This document shows, one piece after another, positions 57,001 through 64,000 of a stretch of 64,000 nucleotides of DNA (position 1 is the first letter of the stretch; each line of letters starts with the position of its first letter). The stretch comes from Hyphomicrobiales bacterium (GTDB lineage Bacteria; Pseudomonadota; Alphaproteobacteria; Rhizobiales; Beijerinckiaceae), in contig CANGLU010000003.1 in the NCBI GenBank assembly GCA_947455025.1, positions 19,867 through 83,866 on the forward strand. Reading direction: 5' to 3'. A model generated the notes under the pieces. The model saw nothing but the letters and a program-made list of their open reading frames with translations. It did no database searches and was not told where the DNA came from. The translations under genes were made by a program, and so were the position numbers.

Positions 57001-58173
57001 ATGACACAGACGCTACCCGGCTTGCGGCCGGCTAATCCGCAATTCTCTTCCGGTCCCTGCGCCAAGCGCCCTGGCTGGACCCCTGACGCCCTTAAAAACG
57101 CATCCCTTGGCCGTTCGCACCGCGCGAAGGCGGGTAAAGCACGTTTGAAGCGGGCGATCGATTTAACCCGCGAAATTTTGCAAGTGCCTGCGGATTACCG
57201 CATTGGCATCGTGCCCGCTTCCGATACTGGCGCCTATGAGATGGCGATGTGGACGATGCTGGGTGCCCGCCCTGTAGATTGTCTGGCGTGGGAAAGCTTT
57301 GGCGAAGGCTGGGTGAACGATGCAGTCAAGCAATTAAAGCTGAAAGACACGCGCGTGATGAAGGCGGAATATGGCGCGCTGCCAGACCTCGCCGCGGTTC
57401 ATCCCGATCACGATGTTTTGTTCACCTGGAACGGCACAACCTCCGGCGTGCGCGTGCCGAACGCCGATTGGATTTCGGCGGATCGCAAGGGCCTTACCTT
57501 TTGCGACGCAACGTCGGCGGCTTTCGCGCAGGATTTGGATTGGCCGAAGCTCGATATCGTTACCTATTCTTGGCAAAAGGTTTTGGGCGGCGAGGCCGCA
57601 CATGGAATGCTGATTTTAAGCCCGCGTGCCGTTGAGCGTCTGGAAAACTATACGCCCGCTTGGCCGCTGCCGAAGATCTTCCGGCTGACCTCGGGTGCTA
57701 AGCTTATTGAGGGCATCTTTGCGGGCGAAACGATCAATACGCCGTCGATGCTTTGCGTTGAGGATTATATCGATGCGCTTGAATGGGCGCAGTCGGTAGG
57801 TGGGATCTCGGGCTTAATCGCGCGGTGTGACGCGAATGCAAAAGCCGTTGCCGATTTTGTGGCTGAAAAACCTTTCCTAGACTTTCTGGCGCGCGATAAA
57901 GCAACGCGTTCCAATACGAGCGTGTGTCTTGTCTTTTCCGATCCCGAAATCACGGCGCTAACCTCCGAGTCGCAAGCGGATTTTGCGAAATCGGTTACCT
58001 CACTGCTTGAAAAAGAAGGTGTTGGTTTGGACCTCGGTTCGTACCGCGATGCGCCTCCGGGCTTGCGCATTTGGTGTGGTGCAACGGTGCAAACATCAGA
58101 TGTTTCGGCTTTGATGCCCTGGATTGAATGGGCATTCGTCAAGGCAAAATCGGGCCTCCTTAAAGCCGCATAA
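57001..58173 (+). CDS. serC: Phosphoserine aminotransferase
   Basis: 390 aa from the ATG at 57001, six bases after GGAG; an ATG at 56983 lies inside the leader hairpin. [20 protein letters not shown] is the start of the alphaproteobacterial type. The PLP lysine is Lys193 in [14 protein letters not shown]. It converts 3-phosphohydroxypyruvate and glutamate to phosphoserine. With serA 91 bases downstream it forms the serine biosynthesis operon. Confidence 0.96.
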   Translation: MTQTLPGLRPANPQFSSGPCAKRPGWTPDALKNASLGRSHRAKAGKARLKRAIDLTREILQVPADYRIGIVPASDTGAYEMAMWTMLGARPVDCLAWESFGEGWVNDAVKQLKLKDTRVMKAEYGALPDLAAVHPDHDVLFTWNGTTSGVRVPNADWISADRKGLTFCDATSAAFAQDLDWPKLDIVTYSWQKVLGGEAAHGMLILSPRAVERLENYTPAWPLPKIFRLTSGAKLIEGIFAGETINTPSMLCVEDYIDALEWAQSVGGISGLIARCDANAKAVADFVAEKPFLDFLARDKATRSNTSVCLVFSDPEITALTSESQADFAKSVTSLLEKEGVGLDLGSYRDAPPGLRIWCGATVQTSDVSALMPWIEWAFVKAKSGLLKAA

Positions 58174-58190
58174 TGGCTTGGCCTTTTTGA

Positions 58191-58210
58191 CGTCCTCTTT
58201 CGAGAGGACG
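58191..58210 (+). other. UUCG-capped hairpin between serC and serA
   Basis: CGTCCTCT (58191-58198) pairs exactly with AGAGGACG (58203-58210) around TTCG, a very stable tetraloop. There is no T-run after it, so an intercistronic stability or attenuation element is more likely than a full terminator. Confidence 0.6.
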
Positions 58211-58264
58211 CCTCTCTCCTTTTCCCTATCGCGCCTTTGCGCTTTTGATTGAAAGATTGATCCT

Positions 58265-59851
58265 ATGGCACCTCGTGTTCTCATTTCTGATGCCCTTTCG
58301 CCTGCCGCTATCGCTATCTTTAAGGAGCGTGGCGTGGAGGTTGATTTTCAACCTGATCTTGGAAAAGACAAAGATAAATTGGCCGCTATCATCGGGCAGT
58401 ATGATGGTCTGGCGATCCGCTCTGCGACCAAGGTTACCGAAAAAATATTGGCGAATGCCACACAACTGAAAGTGATTGGTCGCGCGGGTATCGGCGTTGA
58501 TAATGTTGATATTCCGGCAGCCACCGCCAAGGGCGTGATCGTGATGAACACGCCGTTTGGTAATTCGATCACAACGGCTGAGCATGCGATTGCGATGATG
58601 TTTGCTCTAGCGCGTCAAATTCCATCTGCAGACGCTTCAACACAAGCGGGCAAATGGGAAAAGAACCGTTTTATGGGTGTTGAAATTACCGGCAAAACCT
58701 TTGGCATTATCGGGTGCGGAAATATTGGTGCCATTGTGGCGGATCGTGCCGTTGGCCTCCATATGCGCGTGATTGCCTATGATCCATTCTTGTCGCCAGA
58801 ACGTGCGATTGATCTGGGCGTTGAAAAGGTTGAGCTCGAAGAGTTATTGGCCCGTGCGGATATCATCACCCTGCACACGCCTTTAACCGCACAGACGAAA
58901 AATATTCTCTCGGCGGATAATTTGGCGCGCACCAAAAAGGGCGTACGCATCATCAATTGCGCGCGCGGTGGCTTGGTGGATGAGCATGCGTTGCGGGCTT
59001 TGCTGGATACGGGCCATATTGCGGGTGCAGCGTTTGACGTGTTTGCCGAAGAGCCTGCAACATCAAATATTTTGTTTGGTCACCCGAACGTCGTTTGCAC
59101 GCCGCATCTGGGTGCGGCAACAACGGAAGCGCAAGAAAATGTAGCCCTGCAAGTAGCCGAGCAAATGTCGGATTATCTGGTGCGTGGTGCGATTTCAAAC
59201 GCCGTCAATTTCCCCTCCATCACGGCGGAAGAAGCACCAAAGCTTCGGCCCTTTATTGCACTGGCTGAAAAGCTCGGTTCCTTTGCCGGCCAGCTGACCG
59301 ATAGCGGCTTGAAAGAGGTTCGCATTACCTATCAAGGCGGTGTTGCAGCATTAAAAATTAAGGCTCTAACGGCATCTGCGATTGCCGGTGTGCTTCGTCC
59401 CGCGCTTCAGGATGTTAATGTGGTCTCTGCACCGGTTGTTGCAAAAGAACGCGGCATTGTGATTGAGGAAACGGTGCGCGAAGGCGAGGGGGATTATGAC
59501 TCGCTGATCACGCTCGAAGTGGTGACCGATGACCTTACGCGCTCCATCTCCGGCACCGTCTTCAATGACGGGAAGCCGCGAATTGTGGACATTAAGGGCA
59601 TTAAAATGGATGCCGAATTTGGCCCATCCATGATTTATGTAACGAATGAAGATAAGCCTGGCTTTATTGGCCGCTTTGCTTCGCTCTTGGGTAATGCGGG
59701 CGTCAACATCGCCACTTTTGCGCTGGGCCGTGACAATGAGGGTGGATCGGCCATTGCGCTTGTTGAAATTGATGGCGCAGCACCGCCGCATATTTTGCAA
59801 GGCATCCAACGGTTGCCGGGTGTTAAACAGGCGCGCGCTTTGGTTTTTTAA
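58265..59851 (+). CDS. serA: D-3-phosphoglycerate dehydrogenase
   Basis: 528 aa, the long form. Substrate and nucleotide domains: NAT-to-VIGRAGIGVDNVDIPAAT, GKTFGIIGCGNIGAIVADRA for NAD, INCARGGLVDEHAL and the catalytic His in HLGAATTEAQENVA. An intervening domain (about 320-450) and a C-terminal ACT domain (about 455-528; NEDKPGFIGRFASLLGNAGV) suggest serine feedback. It oxidises 3-phosphoglycerate, the first step of serine synthesis. Confidence 0.96.
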   Translation: MAPRVLISDALSPAAIAIFKERGVEVDFQPDLGKDKDKLAAIIGQYDGLAIRSATKVTEKILANATQLKVIGRAGIGVDNVDIPAATAKGVIVMNTPFGNSITTAEHAIAMMFALARQIPSADASTQAGKWEKNRFMGVEITGKTFGIIGCGNIGAIVADRAVGLHMRVIAYDPFLSPERAIDLGVEKVELEELLARADIITLHTPLTAQTKNILSADNLARTKKGVRIINCARGGLVDEHALRALLDTGHIAGAAFDVFAEEPATSNILFGHPNVVCTPHLGAATTEAQENVALQVAEQMSDYLVRGAISNAVNFPSITAEEAPKLRPFIALAEKLGSFAGQLTDSGLKEVRITYQGGVAALKIKALTASAIAGVLRPALQDVNVVSAPVVAKERGIVIEETVREGEGDYDSLITLEVVTDDLTRSISGTVFNDGKPRIVDIKGIKMDAEFGPSMIYVTNEDKPGFIGRFASLLGNAGVNIATFALGRDNEGGSAIALVEIDGAAPPHILQGIQRLPGVKQARALVF

Positions 59852-59871
59852 GGCGGATATTTTGGAAACAA

Positions 59872-59909
59872 GGAAACCAGTCGGCATTAATTAAGGCCGG
59901 TTGGTTTCC
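59872..59909. terminator. Bidirectional terminator between serA and the GNAT gene
   Basis: A 14-base arm at 59872-59885 pairs with 59896-59909 with two wobble-type differences; the loop contains the stop codon of the convergent GNAT gene. The downstream arm lies in the last codons of that gene. Confidence 0.65.
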
Positions 59910-60465
59910 ATGGATTAAGGCGGCTTAGCGTGCCATCTGCTTCGCCCATCCATTCCTCGAAAAGACTGATGGGATTAAACGTGAGCGGGATCAATTGCGC
60001 TTCTGTTTCGCCATCGGCCGTTGTCATTTCAGCATGATGCTTTTGAGCCAGATGCCGCATGCGTTGGTTGTGGCTGAGGCATTGCATGCCGAGCCGCGTG
60101 ATTCCGCGGTTGCGCGCGGCGGTGATAATGCGCGTAAACAATTGATCGCCCAGCCCGTGATCTTGATAGGGCTTCTCAACCGAAAAGGCTGTTTCTGCGC
60201 GTAGCGGCCATGTTCCAAATAAGACGCGCAACTCTCCGGCGGCAATCAGCCTCGCCTCGTCAAAACTTCCATAGATGAGCGTGTCGGGACGCATGGCGGT
60301 ATCGACATAGGCGTCGATATAGGTGTCCGATACGCCGCCGCCGAACCGAGAATGCCGTGATTCCGGATCAAGCCTTAGCAAATGCTCGCGGTAAAACACG
60401 ATGTCCATCGGCCATAAGCGGCGAATGGAAAAAACTGCATTTGAATCCGGTTGGACCGAAGCCAT
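59887..60465 (-). CDS. GNAT family N-acetyltransferase
   Basis: 192 aa from the ATG at 60465, eight bases after AGGACA; an upstream start at 60513 would add 16 residues not typical of the family. The GNAT acetyl-CoA loop is seen in FSVEKPYQDHGLGDQLFTRI near residue 100, followed by a helix with ITAARNRGITRLGMQCLSHN. The N-terminal RRLWPMDIVFYREHLLRLDP fits the branch with DPESRHSRF. Substrate unknown. Convergent with serA. Confidence 0.82.
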   Translation of the reverse strand: MASVQPDSNAVFSIRRLWPMDIVFYREHLLRLDPESRHSRFGGGVSDTYIDAYVDTAMRPDTLIYGSFDEARLIAAGELRVLFGTWPLRAETAFSVEKPYQDHGLGDQLFTRIITAARNRGITRLGMQCLSHNQRMRHLAQKHHAEMTTADGETEAQLIPLTFNPISLFEEWMGEADGTLSRLNPWKPTGLN

Positions 60466-60698
60466 GATTCGTTTGTCCTGCGTCTTTGGTATAAGCACAA
60501 TATGATGTTGCACTGCACAAATTGCAAGTCTCTTGATGGGTTGCGCTTTAATTATGCAAAATACGCATAGCAGGCAGCGTTAAAATCTCGCCTCTGGAGC
60601 CCTTTGAACTGTGTTTATGGCCGTGAGGTGCGCCAGACGAGCGGGAACTTTAGCTCGATGTTGGGGTTGACCCGCCAATGTAGCGAGGGGGCACCAGC

Positions 60699-61517
60699 AT
60701 GATCGGCTCGTTAGGCAATCTGATACGTACGGGTATTTACTATTCCATGCCGAAATTGGCCTTTCGCCTGCATCACATGCGCCGCCACCACGACGAGATC
60801 GAGATGGATCTATTGCCGGCTTTGGTGGACCCTGAGCGGGAGGCCGTGGATGTGGGGGCCAATATTGGCCGCTACACGTTACCGCTCTCGCGCCTTGCGC
60901 GGCATGTGCACGCGTTTGAACCCCATCCGCGCTTGGCCTATGTATTGAGTGCTGCTTTGCAGGAAAATGTCAGCGTGCACCAAGTGCTGGTTTCGGACGA
61001 ACCCGGTGTATTGGAACTCGCGACGCCGATCATTGATGGTAAGCCATCCGAAGGGATATCCCGTATTGGCGGGTTTAACGATGGCGTAGCGCTTTCCGAA
61101 CGCTCCGTTGAAGCGGTAACCTTGGATGGGCTAGCCGAACGCCCGATTGGCTTTATCAAAATTGATGTCGAGGGCCATGAACTCAACGTATTGGAGGGCG
61201 CTCGCGAATTGCTTGAGCGCCAGCATCCTATTCTTCTCATCGAGGTCGAAGAGCGGCATCGCCCGCATGCCATTGCCTCGGTGCGCAGCTTTATGGAAGC
61301 AAAAAATTATTCCGGCTTTTTTGTCCATAGTGGTCGCCTCAATCCGATCGCCGACCATAAGCCAGAAATGCAAGATGATGCTTTGTTGCAAGCCATTGAA
61401 TCCGGCCAAGATCGACGCATCGTGCCCTATGTGAATAATTTTATTTTCATTCCAGAGAATGCGGATATGTCTCACATCATCCATTCGTCAGACGCGATAT
61501 TGGCGGCTATGGGTTAG
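60699..61517 (+). CDS. FkbM family methyltransferase
   Basis: 272 aa. SAM-binding motif AVDVGANIGRYTLPLSRLAR near residue 51, HAFEPHPRLA, and the later IGFIKIDVEGHELNVLEGAR are classic for FkbM-type methyltransferases, which commonly O-methylate sugars or lipids. An amphipathic N terminus of about 35 residues precedes the fold. It is preceded by a 185-base gap on the GNAT side and ends with TAG. It stands alone, without glycan genes beside it. Confidence 0.88.
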   Translation: MIGSLGNLIRTGIYYSMPKLAFRLHHMRRHHDEIEMDLLPALVDPEREAVDVGANIGRYTLPLSRLARHVHAFEPHPRLAYVLSAALQENVSVHQVLVSDEPGVLELATPIIDGKPSEGISRIGGFNDGVALSERSVEAVTLDGLAERPIGFIKIDVEGHELNVLEGARELLERQHPILLIEVEERHRPHAIASVRSFMEAKNYSGFFVHSGRLNPIADHKPEMQDDALLQAIESGQDRRIVPYVNNFIFIPENADMSHIIHSSDAILAAMG

Positions 61518-61827
61518 GTTTTGTGAGCGGGAATAGCGGGACTATTTTGATCGGTAAGATCAATAGAATTGCTGATCCGCCCAAACCCTAATGGACCCTA
61601 TGAATGAGCGGCTATAGTTTTATTATCGCTATCAGAAGCCGACGGATATCTTGTGCTGCGTAGATCAGAGGATCTCTCGCAAAACGGACGTATAGAAATT
61701 GTTAAGCGCGTTTTTTCAGCCTAATTGATCTATTTTCGAATGGGTCGTTTGCGGCCTTTTATTCGATCAAACGGCGTTAAGTGTGAACAAGCCCCTATCC
61801 ACTTTTTAACTGGCTATGGAGGATAAG
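61518..61827. other. Gene-free stretch before the RTX-like gene
   Basis: About 310 bases, A/T-richer than the housekeeping genes. I see no ORF with coding character, tRNA or strong dyad; it presumably carries the promoter of the following gene. GGAGG at 61819-61823 is the ribosome binding site for the ATG at 61828. Confidence 0.5.
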
Positions 61828-63453
61828 ATGGCGAGTTATACCTACACAGTGTTTGATAGCCTGGGTAATGTAAACGGGTTTAACGCGACAGGAAAATTTG
61901 TCGGCACTTCAAGCGCTAATCATGGCTACCTTAATGATAAAGGTATCATAACCTATATTGATTGGCCGGGTGCTATTCATACCTTTCCGGTGGTTGTTAA
62001 TGATTTTGGGATAGCCGCTGGATTTTTTATTCCTAGATCAAGCTCGGGCGGTGGCTTTACTTTTCAGAATGGAATTTTTTCTGAGTTGCTTCTTCCGGAT
62101 GCAACACAAATTCAACCCCACGCCATAAATAATTTGGGGGAAATTGTTGGATCTTTTTATGACGGTATCACAAATTACGGCTTTTCGATCATCAATGGTG
62201 TGGGTTCTGTTATAGAACCGACAGGCTCGACCAGCAGTAATATTTTTGCTGTAAACGATATTGGCGGTGTTGTTGGAACTTATGCCGATATGAGCTTGGT
62301 AGAGCATGGGTTCACCGATATCAATGGCGTGTTTGAACGTTTTGATATTCAAAATTCGACGGCGATTTATCCGAAATCTATCAATGATAGGGGCGAAGTT
62401 GTCGGCGTCTACGCCGATCTTAGCAGCCAATTACATGGCTTTATTGATTTGCATGGCGCGATCCAAACGCTTGATCCATTCGGATCAACACATACGGATA
62501 ATTTAGCCGTTAATAATTTTGGTGAAATCATCGGGAATTTTACGGATGGTTTAGGGGATCACGGCTTCACGGATATTCGCGGTGTGATCAAAACTTTCGA
62601 CATGCCAAATGCGCTCAATACCTATCTAAGGGCTGTGAATGATGACGGGCAAGTCAGTGGGTATTACATTGACTTCGATGGAATTGAGCACCTCTTTACA
62701 GCCGCGCCAACCTTCATTCCAAGTCTCGTCAACGACCGCAGCCATATCGATGCGAACCATCTTCTGAAAGTAAACGCTCAGAATGGCGTCCTTGTTAACG
62801 ATATCAACCCGCTGCCGAGCGATAGTCTATGGGTGGTGGCGGTGAACGGTGATGCCAACGCAGTCGACAAAACTCTTAATGGCCATTTTGGTTCGCTGAC
62901 TCTCAATTGGGATGGCAGCTATTCGTACAAGGCTTTCAATCAACAGTTTTTGCCGCGTGACCGTGTCGGTGTCGATCACTTCGCCTATACCGTTAGCAAT
63001 GGCGATGGTGCTACCTCAACGGCGACGCTCAGCATTGTAGCGATCCATAACGATCAAAAATATTTTGGCGGCCAAGCGAACACCGTCATCAACGGTCCTA
63101 ACATCCAACACACTGTCCTCGATGGCGGGGCCGGCGGCGACACGGTAAACGCCGGAAACAAAGGTGCGGTGCTCATCGGAGGTCACGACGATCTTTTAAA
63201 GGGCGGTAACGGTTCCGATATTTTCGTTTTCGCAGGACAGTTCGGAGCCAACACGATCAAGAATTTTGATGCTCATCATGATATGATGCAATTTAATCAT
63301 GCGTTCTATGCGAGCATCGCGGATATTCAATCTCACGCGCAACAAATAGGGGCGGATACGGTCCTTGATGGCGTGGGCAGCAATGATGTTATGATTGTTG
63401 GCGTGCAGCTCACGAGTCTTCATTTCGATCAATCGCATTTTCTGCTTGTGTAA
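61828..63453 (+). CDS. Repeat-rich secreted protein with RTX-like C terminus
   Basis: 541 aa from the ATG at 61828, after GGAGG. Residues about 20-290 hold five or six repeats of roughly 41-44 aa of the form INxxGEIVGxYxDxxxxHGFxDIxGVxxxFD, e.g. INDRGEVVGVYADLSSQLHG and VNNFGEIIGNFTDGLGDHG (HAF-like). Residues about 315-410 resemble a VCBS/cadherin-type domain (GSLTLNWDGSYSYKAF). Two RTX-like Ca motifs follow (GGAGGDTVN near 432 and GGNGSDIFVF near 459) and the C terminus ends FLLV. No Sec signal is present, so type I secretion is inferred. No transporter gene is adjacent. Confidence 0.78.
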   Translation: MASYTYTVFDSLGNVNGFNATGKFVGTSSANHGYLNDKGIITYIDWPGAIHTFPVVVNDFGIAAGFFIPRSSSGGGFTFQNGIFSELLLPDATQIQPHAINNLGEIVGSFYDGITNYGFSIINGVGSVIEPTGSTSSNIFAVNDIGGVVGTYADMSLVEHGFTDINGVFERFDIQNSTAIYPKSINDRGEVVGVYADLSSQLHGFIDLHGAIQTLDPFGSTHTDNLAVNNFGEIIGNFTDGLGDHGFTDIRGVIKTFDMPNALNTYLRAVNDDGQVSGYYIDFDGIEHLFTAAPTFIPSLVNDRSHIDANHLLKVNAQNGVLVNDINPLPSDSLWVVAVNGDANAVDKTLNGHFGSLTLNWDGSYSYKAFNQQFLPRDRVGVDHFAYTVSNGDGATSTATLSIVAIHNDQKYFGGQANTVINGPNIQHTVLDGGAGGDTVNAGNKGAVLIGGHDDLLKGGNGSDIFVFAGQFGANTIKNFDAHHDMMQFNHAFYASIADIQSHAQQIGADTVLDGVGSNDVMIVGVQLTSLHFDQSHFLLV

Positions 63454-63479
63454 ATTCGCGGGTACGCCAGTCGTACTCA

Positions 63480-63725
63480 ATGCTGGACGATATAACGCTT
63501 AGGAATTGCCATGACGCATTGGTGGTTGACCGTTTTTTTTTAATTGGAGATCATTGGATTTCCGGCGACACGTTAGATGGTTGGGCGTCAAGGCCATATG
63601 ACACATTTGAGGAGTGTGACGCGCGCCGGCGCTTTGCGGAACATGAATTCGACGCTTTATCCATTCCAAATCACTATATTTGGATATGCAATGAAGAGTT
63701 TCCGGCCAATCAACGATCAATTTAA
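63480..63725 (+). CDS. Small hypothetical protein
   Basis: 81 aa beginning MLDDITLRNCHDALVVDRFF, 26 bases after the RTX-like gene. Tryptophan-, acid- and aromatic-rich later part (GWASRPYDTFEECDARRRFA, IPNHYIWICNEEFPANQ). It resembles no family that I can name. A good ribosome binding site is not evident, so the exact start, and even its reality, are uncertain. Confidence 0.45.
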   Translation: MLDDITLRNCHDALVVDRFFLIGDHWISGDTLDGWASRPYDTFEECDARRRFAEHEFDALSIPNHYIWICNEEFPANQRSI

Positions 63726-64000
63726 GGAGGCCCTCGATTATTCGCCCATGCGTCACTTTTAATCGGGCTATGCTTGATCTTAATCGATGAGCTAAGTTTT
63801 AACGTGTCATTTAAGATGGCTTTATCGTTAGCCCTTGTAGGAAGGCATGCACATTGGCGCTCCCAAGGCGGGGATTTGCCATTTCTTCCATCGCTGCTGA
63901 TGCAATATCAATAACTTACAGCAGACCTAAATGGCGTCAATGGGTAGTGTTTTGTTCTACCCAATCAACCACTTCGTGTTACTAAAACACCTTATTGCTA
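63726..64000. other. Right-edge stretch without recognised gene
   Basis: 275 bases with no convincing ORF, RNA gene or long dyad. Composition is A/T-rich like the preceding small ORF. Confidence 0.4.

Overview
This window looks like a chromosomal segment of an aerobic alphaproteobacterium, most likely Hyphomicrobiales (Rhizobiales)-like. The evidence is a ChoX-type choline binding protein, a DUF4164/zapA pair, DUF1465 (RcdA) and DUF1192 proteins, a TrcR cell-cycle regulator, a serC leader RNA and a tkt-gap-pgk-fba cluster. Genus cannot be read from the sequence. Genes are dense, operons are tightly coupled, and no rRNA, tRNA, CRISPR array or intact insertion sequence was recognised.

1-16 kb is a quaternary-amine region. 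After the 3' end of a CocE-type hydrolase come L-carnitine dehydrogenase and a thioesterase. A six-gene minus-strand operon follows (9941 down to 3477): a BKACE (DUF849) beta-keto acid cleavage enzyme, a second thioesterase, an acyl-CoA dehydrogenase, a homocysteine methyltransferase-like protein, an NDP-forming acyl-CoA ligase and a CaiD-like hydratase. Next are a choline ABC transporter (choXWV), a GMC choline dehydrogenase and an FTR1 permease. Together these could take gamma-butyrobetaine or carnitine to glycine betaine plus acetoacetate, and choline towards betaine.

16-33 kb holds what I think is the most interesting part: a corrinoid-dependent demethylation system in an otherwise aerobic genome. 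It has two non-pyrrolysine MttB-family methyltransferases, a GcvT-fused dimethylglycine/sarcosine dehydrogenase, a cognate corrinoid protein, two small proteins of unknown role (DUF1638 and a PF13769-like 'virulence factor'), a MetV-like zinc/cysteine protein, MetF, a methyl-THF:corrinoid methyltransferase, a ferredoxin-ASKHA reductive activator, and L-serine dehydratase. The inferred flow is betaine methyl to corrinoid to methyl-THF to methylene-THF, with the second methyl entering as methylene-THF through the dehydrogenase; serine and then pyruvate are the likely exit. A decayed DgcA/TMADH-like flavoprotein lies beside the first MttB gene. The unrelated housekeeping pair zapA/DUF4164 sits between the two MttB genes.

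33-36.5 kb has a RamB/ScfR-type regulator divergent from an isocitrate lyase gene that is intact except for one in-frame amber codon just before its catalytic loop. 36.5-64 kb is mainly housekeeping: tkt-gap-pgk-fba-thiE-suhB, an ExbB/OmpA stator-like pair, an exporter, rpmE, rcdA, trcR, pal-cpoB-tilS-ftsH-glmM and serC-serA. It ends with a GNAT protein, an FkbM methyltransferase and a repeat-rich protein with an RTX-like C terminus.
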